From positions 210,733-274,732 of the forward strand of contig NZ_KK211354.1 in NCBI RefSeq assembly GCF_000621845.1: DNA of 64,000 bases. Direction: 5' to 3'. The notes beneath the pieces are model-generated. The model was not told where the DNA came from, ran no database searches, and saw only the letters and a list, made by a program, of their open reading frames with translations. A program made the translations under genes and the position numbers. How positions within the stretch are numbered: position 1 is the first letter of the stretch; each line of letters begins with the position of its first letter. This DNA comes from Ruminococcus flavefaciens MA2007. GTDB taxonomy: Bacteria; Bacillota; Clostridia; Oscillospirales; Ruminococcaceae. Shown here piece by piece: positions 8,011 through 17,105 of the stretch.

Positions 8011-9039
8011 TTATACTCTGTCGGCAATTTCGAGTATCATCTTTTCGGTCTTTTCCCAGCCGATACACGGATCGGTAATGGACTTTCCGTAGATGTGCTC
8101 GTCTACCTTCTGGTTGCCGTCCTCGATGTAGCTCTCTATCATGAAGCCCTTTACAAGCTTGCGGATACTGTCGTTGTAATTGCGGCTGCTGAGGACTTCC
8201 TTGACGATACGTGGCTGTTCGAGGTGCTTCTTGCCTGAGTTGCAGTGGTTTGTGTCAACTATGCAGGCAGGATTCTGGAAGCCCTTTGACTCGTAGAACT
8301 CGTTGAGGAGCTGGAGATGCTCATAGTGATAGTTTGGCATACTCTGGCTGTGGTGGTTCTCATAGCCTCTGAGGATAGCGTGAGCAAGGGGATTGCCCTC
8401 GGTAACTACCTCCCAGCCTCTGTAAAGGAAAGTGTGTCCCGACTGAGCAGCTTCGATAGAGTTCATAAGAACAGGCATACTGCCGCTTACGGGGTTCTTC
8501 ATTCCGACAGGCACGTTGAGTCCGCTGGCTGTGAGTCTGTGCTGCTGGTTTTCAACAGAACGTGCACCGATAGCAACATAGCCTAAGAGGTCGTTGATAT
8601 AGCGGTGGTTCTCAGGGTAGAGCATTTCGTCGGCACAGGTGAAGCCTGTCTCCTGTATAGCTCTCAGGTGCATTCTTCTGATAGCAACGATACCCTTGTA
8701 CATATCGGGCTTCTGGCTGGGATCGGGCTGGTGGAGCATTCCCTTGTAGCCCTTGCCTGTGGTACGGGGCTTGTTTGTGTATATTCTTGGTACGATGAGT
8801 ATTCTGTCCTTGACCTTTTCCTGAACGCCTCTGAGACGTGTGATGTAGTCTATAACGCTGTCCTCGATGTCAGCTGAGCATGGTCCGATGATGAGAAGCA
8901 ATCTGTCGTTTTCGCCTCTGATGACTTGTGCGATCTCTTCGTTTCTCGCAGCAATTACCTTGCTGAGCTCTTCCGATACGGGGTATTCGCTTTTGACCTC
9001 GGCAGGTATCGGGAGCTTGCACTTGAAATTCATATTCAT
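8011..9039 (-). CDS. 3-deoxy-7-phosphoheptulonate (DAHP) synthase, AroG type
   Basis: Condenses phosphoenolpyruvate and erythrose 4-phosphate, the first step of aromatic amino acid synthesis. The 342-residue product has the class I motifs GPCSADIED, PRIYTNKPRTTGKGYKG, GMKNPVSGSM and DTNHCNSGKKH, and near-family length (about 350). The start at 9039 (MNMNF) is chosen because AGAAAGGAT lies 10 bases upstream; a longer frame to 9093 has no ribosome binding site. Transcribed alone. Which amino acid feeds back cannot be told from the sequence. Confidence 0.93.
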   Translation of the reverse strand: MNMNFKCKLPIPAEVKSEYPVSEELSKVIAARNEEIAQVIRGENDRLLLIIGPCSADIEDSVIDYITRLRGVQEKVKDRILIVPRIYTNKPRTTGKGYKGMLHQPDPSQKPDMYKGIVAIRRMHLRAIQETGFTCADEMLYPENHRYINDLLGYVAIGARSVENQQHRLTASGLNVPVGMKNPVSGSMPVLMNSIEAAQSGHTFLYRGWEVVTEGNPLAHAILRGYENHHSQSMPNYHYEHLQLLNEFYESKGFQNPACIVDTNHCNSGKKHLEQPRIVKEVLSSRNYNDSIRKLVKGFMIESYIEDGNQKVDEHIYGKSITDPCIGWEKTEKMILEIADRV

Positions 9040-9081
9040 AGCTTTTTTATCCTTTCTGGCGCAATGCAAAATTTCTAAATC

Positions 9082-9110
9082 ATTATAGCACATATATTTT
9101 GAAATAGCAA
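9082..9110 (-). promoter_or_regulatory. Promoter of DAHP synthase
   Basis: Minus strand: -35 TTGCTA (9110-9105), 17-bp spacer, -10 TATAAT (9087-9082). Confidence 0.75.
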
Positions 9111-9171
9111 TACTCGCGGTGAATTCTATGTCATTATTATTGCTTTAGTACGAAAAAATGAGCTTTACACC

Positions 9172-9200
9172 TTGCTATTCATCTAAATTTGTGGTACAAT
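9172..9200 (+). promoter_or_regulatory. Promoter of the DUF3592 gene
   Basis: -35 TTGCTA (9172-9177), 17-bp spacer, -10 TACAAT (9195-9200). Confidence 0.65.
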
Positions 9201-9243
9201 TATATGGTAAATAATATGCTGAAAGGCTAAGGGGGAGCTTTTT

Positions 9244-9831
9244 ATGTCAGAAGTGAACGTATTAGATAATACCACAGGCTGGGTGTTTATCCTTGTCGGG
9301 ATATTGGTGATTCTTATCGGAGCAGTTATGCTCGCGGTTTTTGTGTGGCTGGGGTTCAAGCGTCCCAAGTACAGAAAAGAGCATTTTACAGGGCATACAA
9401 CGGGTACTGTTGAGCGTATGTCGAATATTTACAGCTGTAATATCCGCGTACCGCTTGTAAGCTATTCTGTGGAAGGACAGACCTATAAAGTGGCAGGTCC
9501 GCGCTTTGCAGCCTGCACCACAGTATTTGCCGATGTGGCAGGTATGCAGGTGCTCAGCGGCGGCTCGAATATCACCGTTGACGGGGAGCTTCCCACTGTG
9601 GTGAAAATGAAGGGCAATGCGGCTGCGGCACAGGCGGCTATGGAGTCAAGATACCCCGTGGGAAAGAGCGTTGATGTTTTCTATGATCCCGATAAACCGA
9701 AGAAAGCCTTTGTTGAGCGTGACGCTCCGCTGTCGAAAACACTTTCAACTATTCTTTCCGCTGTCAGCGCCGCAGTGAGTGTGATCGGACTTGTGATCCT
9801 TATCATCGGCATTGTCGCTCTCACAAGATAA
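9244..9831 (+). CDS. DUF3592-like membrane protein
   Basis: A 195-residue protein with one membrane helix near residues 16-38 and a second at the C-terminus (about 167-192). The extracytoplasmic or cytoplasmic domain between them contains YPVGKSVDVFYDPDKPKKAFVE, a hallmark of DUF3592-type proteins. No catalytic motif is seen, and the function is unknown. Start follows GGGGAG at 6 bases. It has its own promoter and a good terminator (9844-9875). Confidence 0.75.
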   Translation: MSEVNVLDNTTGWVFILVGILVILIGAVMLAVFVWLGFKRPKYRKEHFTGHTTGTVERMSNIYSCNIRVPLVSYSVEGQTYKVAGPRFAACTTVFADVAGMQVLSGGSNITVDGELPTVVKMKGNAAAAQAAMESRYPVGKSVDVFYDPDKPKKAFVERDAPLSKTLSTILSAVSAAVSVIGLVILIIGIVALTR

Positions 9832-9843
9832 AAAGTACATATC

Positions 9844-9875
9844 AAGCCGCAGAGTTTGCGTTCTGCGGCTTTTTC
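9844..9875 (+). terminator. Terminator of the DUF3592 gene
   Basis: 10-bp stem AAGCCGCAGA (9844-9853) with TCTGCGGCTT (9862-9871), followed by TTTTT. Confidence 0.92.
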
Positions 9876-9876
9876 A

Positions 9877-9905
9877 TTGACAGGGGAGAGCTGCTGTGGC
9901 ACAAT
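9877..9905 (+). promoter_or_regulatory. Promoter of the S41 protease-like gene
   Basis: -35 TTGACA (9877-9882), 17-bp spacer, -10 CACAAT (9900-9905), directly after the preceding terminator. Confidence 0.72.
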
Positions 9906-9935
9906 TCCAATATAATAACAGAACGGAGAACGTTT

Positions 9936-11648
9936 ATGAGTGATATCTGGGGAGCATTCCGCTTCATGGTTGCAGGTACAAATAAAGTACATATAATATG
10001 GTTCGGCGTGATACTGCTTGTAATGCTGATACTGGCTGTGCTTCATCACCGCTGGAAGCATTACGAAAAGGAAATGAAGCTTTGGAAAAAGCTTTGTCTC
10101 ATACCGCTGGGTATAACTACAGTCCACTATTTCATATATGTTTCGGGAGACGATTCTTTCCTGCAATGTTATACTTCTATTTATCTCACGGCTATATTGG
10201 CGCTTCTCCCTATGCTGTGCGCAGATATGAAAAAGGGCTACAGAGTAACTGCGGCGATAGTCGGAGTTATTTCCGCTGTATTCTTTCTGTTTTTCAGCAC
10301 ATCGGCGATTGATCCCAATAACTTTGCACGGAAAAGCTACACAAAGTCCTTTCACGCATTGGTTAAGGAGCTTGACAGGAGCTACGTGCTGAAAGAGTGG
10401 AAAGAAATAGACTTTTTCGCACTTGAGGAGAAATATATGCCGCAGGTAAGTGAAGCGGAGCAGGAGAAGGATCCTGCCAAGTTTGCCGACGCGGTGGATA
10501 TGTTCTGCATGGAGCTTCACGACGGTCATGTAAGTGTGCATTGTCATTACGACCATGATAAGTACCAGTCTGCATTTTTGATGAGGGACTACGGTCTTTC
10601 CATGATAAAGCTTGACAGCGGAGAGGTCATTGCTGTATGTACTGATAAGTCGGTCAATGAGCTTGGCATAGAGGACGGAACTGTCATCACCCAATGGGAC
10701 GGCGAGGACGTTTTGCAGGCTGCGGAGAGCATGGAATGCGGTCAGCCTGTAAAAGAAAACGATGATAGAGAAGCATTGTTGGAGCTGTCGGGAAAAGGCG
10801 GCGAAACTGTTAAGGTAACGTTTGGGGATAAGAACGGCAGGGAGCAGACCGCGGAGCTCCACGCTCATGACGATGAACATACTTATGACGACGCCTTCAA
10901 TGCCTTCATGCACTGTCCCGAGAGTTTAGGAGAGCTGGTAAATTCTAATTTCAGCACGAAAATGCTGGACGACAAATGCGGATATCTTGTGCTCAGCGTC
11001 GAGACCACAGGCGGCAGTATCCATGATAAAATCTGCTTCAACAAAGGGGAGTGCAAGTGGGCAAGAAAGATGTTCCGCGAAAAGCTGAGCAGACTGAAAG
11101 AGCAGGGAATGGAGTACCTTGTTATTGATATGCGCAATAATATGGGCGGCTGCGGAGCTGTGGGCTATGAGCTCTGCGCACTTCTCGGCAGTGAGGATAT
11201 CTACGCCACAGGCTTGGGCGTCCGCAAAAACGGTGAATACAAACGCTTGACCACTCAGACGATACACTGCACAGGCGAATTTGCCGATTTAAAGGTGGTT
11301 GTTCTCACTAACGGCGGTTGCATAAGCGCAGGGGACAGCACAGCCCAGTGCCTTTCAAAGCTGTCCAATGTTACCCTTGCAGGTATCACTAATCCGAGCG
11401 GCAGCGGACAGATAACAGGGGGCTGCTGTGTGCTGTCTGAGGGCATAGTCAGCGTGAATTATCCTGTGGGACTTATGCTCAATGAAAATGACGAGCCCGA
11501 TATCGACACCCGTGCAGACAGGATAAGCCGTAATCCTGTGGAGGTTCGTATACCTCTTGACTATGACGCTGCTATGAAGATATTCCGCGATAAAGAGGAC
11601 TATGAGCTGAGCTGGGCTGTGAACTATCTCGAAGAAAATGATAAATAA
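9936..11648 (+). CDS. Membrane-anchored S41-family (C-terminal processing) peptidase-like protein
   Basis: A 570-residue protein. Residues 1-125 hold about four membrane helices. A helical linker follows, then a PDZ-like region (residues 215-300, with DYGLSMIKLDSGEVIAVC) and an S41 peptidase domain (about 340-550). The segment VVLTNGGCISAGDS carries the likely nucleophile Ser in the position of the S41 active site, and YLVIDMRNNMGG is the typical preceding strand. The general-base Lys is not certain. It should face the outside or envelope. Substrate unknown. It converges with the ABC exporter genes across a 311-bp inverted-repeat element. Confidence 0.78.
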   Translation: MSDIWGAFRFMVAGTNKVHIIWFGVILLVMLILAVLHHRWKHYEKEMKLWKKLCLIPLGITTVHYFIYVSGDDSFLQCYTSIYLTAILALLPMLCADMKKGYRVTAAIVGVISAVFFLFFSTSAIDPNNFARKSYTKSFHALVKELDRSYVLKEWKEIDFFALEEKYMPQVSEAEQEKDPAKFADAVDMFCMELHDGHVSVHCHYDHDKYQSAFLMRDYGLSMIKLDSGEVIAVCTDKSVNELGIEDGTVITQWDGEDVLQAAESMECGQPVKENDDREALLELSGKGGETVKVTFGDKNGREQTAELHAHDDEHTYDDAFNAFMHCPESLGELVNSNFSTKMLDDKCGYLVLSVETTGGSIHDKICFNKGECKWARKMFREKLSRLKEQGMEYLVIDMRNNMGGCGAVGYELCALLGSEDIYATGLGVRKNGEYKRLTTQTIHCTGEFADLKVVVLTNGGCISAGDSTAQCLSKLSNVTLAGITNPSGSGQITGGCCVLSEGIVSVNYPVGLMLNENDEPDIDTRADRISRNPVEVRIPLDYDAAMKIFRDKEDYELSWAVNYLEENDK

Positions 11649-11652
11649 ACGC

Positions 11653-11963
11653 AAAAAAGCTCCACTATGTTTATCTGTTATACTGATATAGAAGCTTATA
11701 GTTATTTATGGGGGAAACCTTTCTGAGGAAAGGGTTTCCCCCATACCCCTTTCCAAAGACTTTTATCTGGTTTTTTCACAGATAGGGCGCTCCATAGATA
11801 AAAAAAGCCCTGCAAAATGCAGGTGCGCCCTATCTGTGAAAAAACAAAACGAAAGTTTTAGGGAGAGAGTTTGAGAGAAGCCCCTTTTTCAAAAGGGGTT
11901 CTCTCAATAATAAACATAAAACTTCTATATAAGTATCATGGATAAACATAGTGGAGCTTTTTT
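11653..11963. repeat. 311-bp MITE-like inverted-repeat element
   Basis: Perfect 23-bp terminal inverted repeats (11653-11675 and 11941-11963; outer end AAAAAAGCTCCACTATG) continue as imperfect arms for about 20 more bases. Inside are further hairpins: GGGGGAAACC with GGTTTCCCCC near 11710-11742, a long CACAGATAGGGCGC inverted repeat around 11776 and 11822, and GAGAGAAGCCCC/GGGGTTCTCTC near 11872-11907. No ORF is present. A partial relative lies at 52387-52485. It fills the space between two convergent genes, so it may also serve as a large terminator. Confidence 0.8.
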
Positions 11964-11969
11964 GTATTA

Positions 11970-13136
11970 TCAGCCGTTTACGATTTTTTCTCTTCTGAAA
12001 AGCTTTCCTATAATAACAATTCCTAACAGGGCGGCAGCAATATTGATCCCGAATGTTATTCCTGCATTTGCCCATGAATAGTTGAGCTTTATACCGTCCT
12101 GAAGTAGTTTTACCGAATTCCATACAGGGATTATGTAGTTTTTTGCTCCAAGCTTTTCAACATTTGACGCAAAGCTGTCGCTGGAGCACAGTAAAGAAGG
12201 TATCATTACGATAAGCAGAAGTATAGGCGAAAGCTGTGTTGCCTGTTTTACGTCCTTGGCAACTGTGGAAATAATAAGGAGTATTACCGCAAATACGAAT
12301 GCACCTGTAATAACTGCTCCCAGAAGCAATGCATAATCTGATATACTGTAGCTGGTGTTTTCTGCTATCGCTAATGCCTCTGAGAACTTTGGCAGAGATA
12401 ACGCCATTCCTGCAAAAGCCGAACAGCTTGAGATTATAGCGACTAAAAGTATTGAGATGGATTTTCCTGCCGCAAGACTTTCACGTCTTATTGGAGTTAT
12501 CAGCATGGTGTTGAGGAAGCCCTTTTCCTTGTCGCCTGCGATAGAGTTTGCTGCAAGATTCATACAAACCATATATACAGCCATGAATACCATAAGTGGT
12601 ATTATTCCGCTAAGAAGATTTCTCAGCATTGCCGCCTTATCCACAAGATCATATTCTATATCAGTTGATTCATTGAAAGTGAATATACGTGGCTGCATTG
12701 CAGTGAATATAACTGTGGCTTTGGAGTACAGCTCCATAGAGGAGTCTTTATCGGAATTATAGAAAATATCTATATTTGACAGCGAATTTGTATCTTCCGA
12801 GCCCATTTTGAAGTCATCGGGGAATATCATAAGCATATCCGCGTCTTTGCTCTTGACCTGTGATTTATATTTTTCAATGTCATTATCGGGAGCAGGCTTT
12901 ATGCCGAGCTCGTCAAGGGCGGAGCTGAATTCCGCAGGTGCATTTATGCTGTATGCAATGATCGATTTGTTATCCTGTACTGTGCTATCCTCACGCATAC
13001 CGGACCACATTGCCGACATAAGCATACCATATCCGAATACTATAGCGAAGGGCAGGATAAACATCTGCATTAATATCGCCTTATCGCTGAAAAAGGCTCT
13101 TATTTCTTTTTTTGCAACTGTAATAATATCTCTCAT
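11970..13136 (-). CDS. ABC-2 type export permease (NatB-like)
   Basis: A 388-residue permease: one membrane helix near residues 22-45, a large external loop (about 50-175), then five more helices (about 180-380). This is the layout of NatB/YhaP-like ABC-2 permeases. The ATG at 13136 is chosen because GAGGTG sits 5 bases before it; an in-frame GTG at 13142 lies inside that site. The gene begins right after the ATPase stop (13139), so the two are translationally coupled. In the family such pairs export Na+, peptides or drugs; the substrate here is open. Confidence 0.85.
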   Translation of the reverse strand: MRDIITVAKKEIRAFFSDKAILMQMFILPFAIVFGYGMLMSAMWSGMREDSTVQDNKSIIAYSINAPAEFSSALDELGIKPAPDNDIEKYKSQVKSKDADMLMIFPDDFKMGSEDTNSLSNIDIFYNSDKDSSMELYSKATVIFTAMQPRIFTFNESTDIEYDLVDKAAMLRNLLSGIIPLMVFMAVYMVCMNLAANSIAGDKEKGFLNTMLITPIRRESLAAGKSISILLVAIISSCSAFAGMALSLPKFSEALAIAENTSYSISDYALLLGAVITGAFVFAVILLIISTVAKDVKQATQLSPILLLIVMIPSLLCSSDSFASNVEKLGAKNYIIPVWNSVKLLQDGIKLNYSWANAGITFGINIAAALLGIVIIGKLFRREKIVNG

Positions 13137-13138
13137 GG

Positions 13139-13918
13139 TCACACCTCATCTTTTCCGCCGTTAAGGCTTGTATAAATATCGTAGAAAGCGTCCTCGAGGG
13201 AGCGTCCCTGCATGAGGTTTTCCAGTGTATCGTCTGCAACTATCTTGCCGTCCATTATCATGGCGGCTCTGTCACAGACCTTTTCTACGAGGTCGAAGAG
13301 GTGAGTGGAGATTATTACGCACTTGCCGTTTTTCTTCATATTGAGTATGAACTCGCGTACCTCGCGGGCAGCGATGATGTCAAGTCCGTTTGTTGGCTCG
13401 TCAAGAATTACGAACTTAGGATCGTGGATAACCGAAATTACCAGAGATACCTTTTGTCTCTGTCCCTGTGAGAGCTTAGAAATAGTAGTATCAGCGAATT
13501 TGTTTATGCCAAACTCGTCAAAGAGCAGCTTTTTGCGCTTTTCCGCTGTGTCCTTAGAAACGTGGTAAAGCTCTGCGAAGAAGTCGAACATGATGTTAGG
13601 TGTGGACTTCATATCGGGTTTTAGGTCGGTAGTAAGGAATGCCAGCTGTGAGCGTATCTCCTCGGGAGACTTGACGGCGCTGACTTCATTATAGAAAGCG
13701 TCACCGCTGTCGGGAGCAATAAGAGTTGCAAGCATACGCATAGTAGTTGTTTTGCCTGCGCCGTTAGGTCCGATAAGACCGAAAACTTCGCCTGATTTTG
13801 CGGTAAAGCTGATACCGTCAACGGCTACCTTTTTCTTTTCTTTTATGCCGAGAGCTTTTCGTTGTTTTTCACTTATTGTGAAAGTTTTTACGAGGTTTTG
13901 TACTTTCAGTGTTTCCAT
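13139..13918 (-). CDS. ABC transporter ATPase (NatA-like)
   Basis: A 259-residue ATPase with Walker A GPNGAGKTT, a Q-loop near LAFLTTD, signature LSQGQRQ, Walker B FVILDEPTNGLD and the switch His in IISTHL. It partners the permease that follows. The start at 13918 is decided by the ribosome binding site: GGAGG lies 5 bases before it, inside a spurious 4-codon extension. The long C-terminal part (DDTLENLMQGRSLEDAFYDIY) is typical of exporter-type ATPases. Confidence 0.92.
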   Translation of the reverse strand: METLKVQNLVKTFTISEKQRKALGIKEKKKVAVDGISFTAKSGEVFGLIGPNGAGKTTTMRMLATLIAPDSGDAFYNEVSAVKSPEEIRSQLAFLTTDLKPDMKSTPNIMFDFFAELYHVSKDTAEKRKKLLFDEFGINKFADTTISKLSQGQRQKVSLVISVIHDPKFVILDEPTNGLDIIAAREVREFILNMKKNGKCVIISTHLFDLVEKVCDRAAMIMDGKIVADDTLENLMQGRSLEDAFYDIYTSLNGGKDEV

Positions 13919-13975
13919 TTTATCCTCCATAATTATGTTTTATGCTGCGGCATTGCCACAGCAGTGTGTATATAC

Positions 13976-14004
13976 ATTATATACATTGTCGGTGAGTTTG
14001 TCAA
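13976..14004 (-). promoter_or_regulatory. Promoter of the NatAB-like operon
   Basis: Minus strand: -35 TTGACA (14004-13999), 17-bp spacer, -10 TATAAT (13981-13976). The -10 lies in a repeated TATATAC sequence (GTATATAATGTATATAC) that could be an operator. Confidence 0.85.
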
Positions 14005-14124
14005 GTCTTTAGCAAAAAATATGGAAATTTTTTACTGTGGAGTAAATGGCAGAAAAAGGATATCTGTGTTTTCTATAGCCGAAAAAGCAAACTTTGGTTA
14101 AAAAATAAATTTTTCTAAAATCTA

Positions 14125-14153
14125 TTGACAGCTTCGAGCGGTTCTGATATAAT
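14125..14153 (+). promoter_or_regulatory. Promoter of tRNA-Trp
   Basis: -35 TTGACA (14125-14130), 17-bp spacer, -10 TATAAT (14148-14153). Confidence 0.9.
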
Positions 14154-14185
14154 TATTATGTTGTGATTAGCTCATAACAGAATAT

Positions 14186-14261
14186 AGGGGTATAGCTCAG
14201 TTGGTAGAGCAGCGGTCTCCAAAACCGCGTGCCGAGGGTTCAAGTCCTTCTGCCCCTGCCA
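14186..14261 (+). tRNA. tRNA-Trp (CCA anticodon)
   Basis: A full cloverleaf of 76 nt: acceptor AGGGGTA with TGCCCCT, D-arm TAGCTCAGTTGGTAGAGCA, anticodon stem GCGGT/ACCGC with loop CTCCAAA (anticodon CCA at 14219-14221), T-arm with GGTTCAAGTCC, discriminator G and an encoded CCA end. Confidence 0.97.
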
Positions 14262-14266
14262 AGTTG

Positions 14267-14309
14267 AAAGCTGCATTTTTGATACAAATTGTATAAAATG
14301 TAGCTTTTT
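14267..14309 (+). terminator. Terminator after tRNA-Trp
   Basis: 13-bp stem (14267-14279 with 14295-14307) followed by TTTTT, 5 bases after the tRNA. Confidence 0.85.
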
Positions 14310-14505
14310 CTTTTGTTAATAAGAACGATAGCGTATGTTTTGATACATACGCTATTTTTTATATATTTACTTTTATCGATATGTAATGTCAGTTTCACCA
14401 CAAAACAATGATTATTGGAAAAGCTAATAAGTTCTATCATCCTGTAACAGATACGCCTTATAATTATACTGCGTATCACAGTTATTGTCTGATACGAAAT
14501 AGTTA

Positions 14506-14715
14506 TTATAGTTCGGAATAATACCTGAGAAATTCCTCTGTACAGGCGGTTTTATACATTGGCGCGGACTGCCACACAAGCTCGCCCTCGCATTCAAGGC
14601 TGAGCACGTAGCCGTCGCACTGATTCCAGCCGTATAAAAGATAATCTCTGCCGTTATGGGAAAAGCTCAGCTCATCGTCCGAAATAATGGCTTTTCTGAG
14701 TTCATTCGTGCTCAT
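14506..14715 (-). CDS. Small hypothetical protein
   Basis: A 69-residue acidic, soluble protein, last in the thiol-related operon. It overlaps the YunG-like gene by 14 bases, which supports it as real. The sequence has a beta-rich look (YLLYGWNQCDGYVLSLECEGELVWQ). No family recognised. Confidence 0.6.
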   Translation of the reverse strand: MSTNELRKAIISDDELSFSHNGRDYLLYGWNQCDGYVLSLECEGELVWQSAPMYKTACTEEFLRYYSEL

Positions 14716-15151
14716 AGTTATGCTCCGTATATTCTTTCAGTTTTGCTTTGAGATACTCATATCTCTCATGTTTCTCAGTTTTTGAGAAGTGTACTTCTCT
14801 GAACTGCTCGGGATTTTCAGTATAGTCAAGTATTTCATCACCGAACTGTTCGCTTGTAAGGTCGAATACCACATCTCCCACAACATTGTAGCAGTGGTAA
14901 TTTCCTTTTGGTCTGGGGACTCCGTAAACCTTTCCTCCGAAGATATCCTGCGCTAAAAAAGCGGTTATGGCGCACTGCCCGAGAGTTATATTCTCCTTGC
15001 TCCACTTGATGCGCAGACGGGGAGCGCAGGTGTACTCGCACCATATCTCTGTAAGGGCGTCATATAGCTTCTGCGGCGTATCTATGCCCTTGAAGTCGTT
15101 ATTTATCGGCGGTACCAAAGCGGTTTCCCAGCCGTAGAAATTATAGCTCAT
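14702..15151 (-). CDS. YunG-like protein
   Basis: A 149-residue protein resembling Bacillus YunG-type proteins: a helical N-terminal part, then GQCAITAFLAQDIFGG with a conserved Cys, then HCYNVVGDVVFDLTSEQF. The Cys-His-Asp spacing recalls a transglutaminase-like or papain-like fold, but activity is not established. It is 8 bases after the amidotransferase gene and overlaps the next small gene, so it is cotranscribed. Confidence 0.65.
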   Translation of the reverse strand: MSYNFYGWETALVPPINNDFKGIDTPQKLYDALTEIWCEYTCAPRLRIKWSKENITLGQCAITAFLAQDIFGGKVYGVPRPKGNYHCYNVVGDVVFDLTSEQFGDEILDYTENPEQFREVHFSKTEKHERYEYLKAKLKEYTEHNYEHE

Positions 15152-15159
15152 AATTCACC

Positions 15160-15918
15160 TCATATATACATTGCGTCCATTGCCGTGATATACTCAAGGG
15201 GCGGAACGAAAGTGCCCTTATGGCGGTCTCCGCGATAGACCTCTCTGCCGTGTTTGTAGGCGATGACCTGCGCCATTGGAAACGGTATCCACACGCCGTC
15301 ATCAAGGGGCTTTGTGGCAAAAATAATGCCGTTTTCAAGCCTTTTGAAGCAAAGCGTATTTTTCAGATTCTTGTGTACATAGAGCATATTGCCGTCGTAT
15401 ATCATCAGATTCAGCTTGTTCCGCGGAGCGTTCTCCACTATGAATTTATTGACTACCTCAAAGCGTTCATGCTCCTTGGGAACAGCCCGTGAGATATGCT
15501 CATTCATATAGTCGAGAAGTGAAAGGAAGAAGCGCTCGGAGTCCGTATCTCCCTGCTGTGCGGCAGAATAACGATGATTATGTCTGCCGTTGAAGATAGT
15601 GCCGTTGTGGATAAGAGTCCATTCTCTGCCCGAAATATCCTTTCCCGTGAATGGGTGGCAGTTGTTCTCGTTTATAGAACCGACGGTGGCAAATCTTATA
15701 TGTGCGAGGAGATTTTTCTGTGGAGCAAGACTATATATCATATCGCCGAGAAAACTGCTCTCACTGGCGCAGACAGGCTCTTTCAGAATGACTCTGCTGC
15801 CGTTTTCGTACATCATTCCCCAGCCGTGGGGATTGCTTCTGCTGTGAGCAAAAAAACTGCGCAGATAGTCCGATATATCCGTATTCTTTTCAGAGGTGAA
15901 GCCCAGAAGCTCGCACAT
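15160..15918 (-). CDS. Class II glutamine amidotransferase (YafJ-like)
   Basis: A 252-residue stand-alone Ntn-type amidotransferase domain. The nucleophile Cys2 follows the initiator Met (MCELLGFTSEKN). Other landmarks are RSNPHGWGMMY, LLAHIRFATVG, NCHPF and LIHNGTIFNG (substrate-binding Asn-Gly). It would release ammonia from glutamine or cleave a gamma-glutamyl bond. Relatives such as DUG3 act on gamma-glutamyl thiols, which suits its place after glutamate-cysteine ligase, but that role is inference. 28 bases separate it from the ligase gene. Confidence 0.88.
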   Translation of the reverse strand: MCELLGFTSEKNTDISDYLRSFFAHSRSNPHGWGMMYENGSRVILKEPVCASESSFLGDMIYSLAPQKNLLAHIRFATVGSINENNCHPFTGKDISGREWTLIHNGTIFNGRHNHRYSAAQQGDTDSERFFLSLLDYMNEHISRAVPKEHERFEVVNKFIVENAPRNKLNLMIYDGNMLYVHKNLKNTLCFKRLENGIIFATKPLDDGVWIPFPMAQVIAYKHGREVYRGDRHKGTFVPPLEYITAMDAMYI

Positions 15919-15946
15919 TTATTTCACCGCCTTGTCTGATTATCAA

Positions 15947-17095
15947 TTACTTTGCAGAAGCCGATACAATTGAGGTTTTGAAATGATTTCTGCCGAGTAT
16001 TTTTTCTTTCTCAAATGCAATTATTTCAAGTGCCTTTTCGTTGTCCGAGAAATGCTTTTCCATTTCCTCGATGACCTCAAGTCCGCGCTCTAAAAGCTTT
16101 GTATCGGGCTCAAGAAGTGCCGCATTTTTATGGTCGCGGACAGCCTTTTCCTGGAGCTCGGGAGCAAAGTCGAAATCGGCTTGCGAGAGCAGATAGAGAA
16201 TAAGCAGATGAGCAAATTCAAGGTCTCTGCTGTCGATTCCGAGAGCTGCGGAGGGATTGAGGTCGAACATTCTCAGCTCGATGTGGTCAACGCCCTTTGC
16301 TGCAAGATTTTCAAGGGTATTCACGCCCTTTGGTTTAAGGCGTATGGGCAGGTACAGCTCGCTTGCGGAGTACAGTGAGCCCGTCACGATATGCTTCTTG
16401 ATACTGCCTGTGAACGTCTTTAAGCTCCTGTGGTCGAGTATGGGCAGGAATTTGTTCCAGTAGCCCCGTTTGCTGTTTCGCAGGGACGAATACTCACTCA
16501 TAATTATACCGCTTTTTCCGTCCTTGTCAAGTGAAGCGTCATAATATGGACTTGCCGCCGTAAGCAGCACCAGAAGCCAGCTGTGCACCATGAGCTGCTT
16601 GTAAAGCCTGAGATAAAACTCGTCGCGGAATGTATGGAAGTCCTCGTTATTTGTATTGAGCTCGCGGAGAAATTCCTCTGCAAATGAGAAATTGAAGTGT
16701 ATCCCCGAGAAAAGCATTAGCTTTTTGCCGTATTTCTGTTGTAATACCTCACGGTATGCACGTTTCGAGGAATGGTCGCCTGTGAAGTCTGCAATGGGTA
16801 TATCCTTCTCGCTGTCAAAGTGTGGAGGGTTGCTGTACAGCCAAATGCTCTCGCCGTTTTTGGCAAGCTCCTCACGGGTTCTTTTGTCAAGCTCCGCAAG
16901 GGCTTCAATAGCCTCGTCAACGCTGTGGCAGACAGGAGTTACGAGCTCCACCTGATTCTCGCAGAAGTCACGGGTGATATGCTCGTCATTGCCGAAAGGG
17001 TGGGGAGTCTGAGCAAGTCTGCCCTGACCGTCCACACGGAGAGTTTCACGCTCAATGCCGAATTTTCCGCTGTAATAATATTTACTTGTGGTCAT
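15947..17095 (-). CDS. gshA: Glutamate-cysteine ligase
   Basis: Joins glutamate and cysteine to gamma-glutamylcysteine, the first step of glutathione or related thiol synthesis. The 382-residue product shows the GCS motifs FGIERETLRVDGQGRL, NDEHITRDFCENQVELVTP, FSGIHFNFSF and HIELRMFDLNP. There is no ATP-grasp second half, so it is a single-function enzyme and no gshB is visible in the window. Start at 17095 is fixed by GAGGTG 6 bases upstream; a GTG at 17104 lies in that site. It lies 10 bases after the ACT gene, behind a leader peptide/terminator module. Confidence 0.92.
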   Translation of the reverse strand: MTTSKYYYSGKFGIERETLRVDGQGRLAQTPHPFGNDEHITRDFCENQVELVTPVCHSVDEAIEALAELDKRTREELAKNGESIWLYSNPPHFDSEKDIPIADFTGDHSSKRAYREVLQQKYGKKLMLFSGIHFNFSFAEEFLRELNTNNEDFHTFRDEFYLRLYKQLMVHSWLLVLLTAASPYYDASLDKDGKSGIIMSEYSSLRNSKRGYWNKFLPILDHRSLKTFTGSIKKHIVTGSLYSASELYLPIRLKPKGVNTLENLAAKGVDHIELRMFDLNPSAALGIDSRDLEFAHLLILYLLSQADFDFAPELQEKAVRDHKNAALLEPDTKLLERGLEVIEEMEKHFSDNEKALEIIAFEKEKILGRNHFKTSIVSASAK

Positions 17096-17105
17096 AAATA
17101 TCACC

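Noticed and set aside
9681..10913. 410-residue minus-strand open frame opposite the S41 gene
   Set aside because: No start signal or domain; it spans two genes and their terminator on the other strand.
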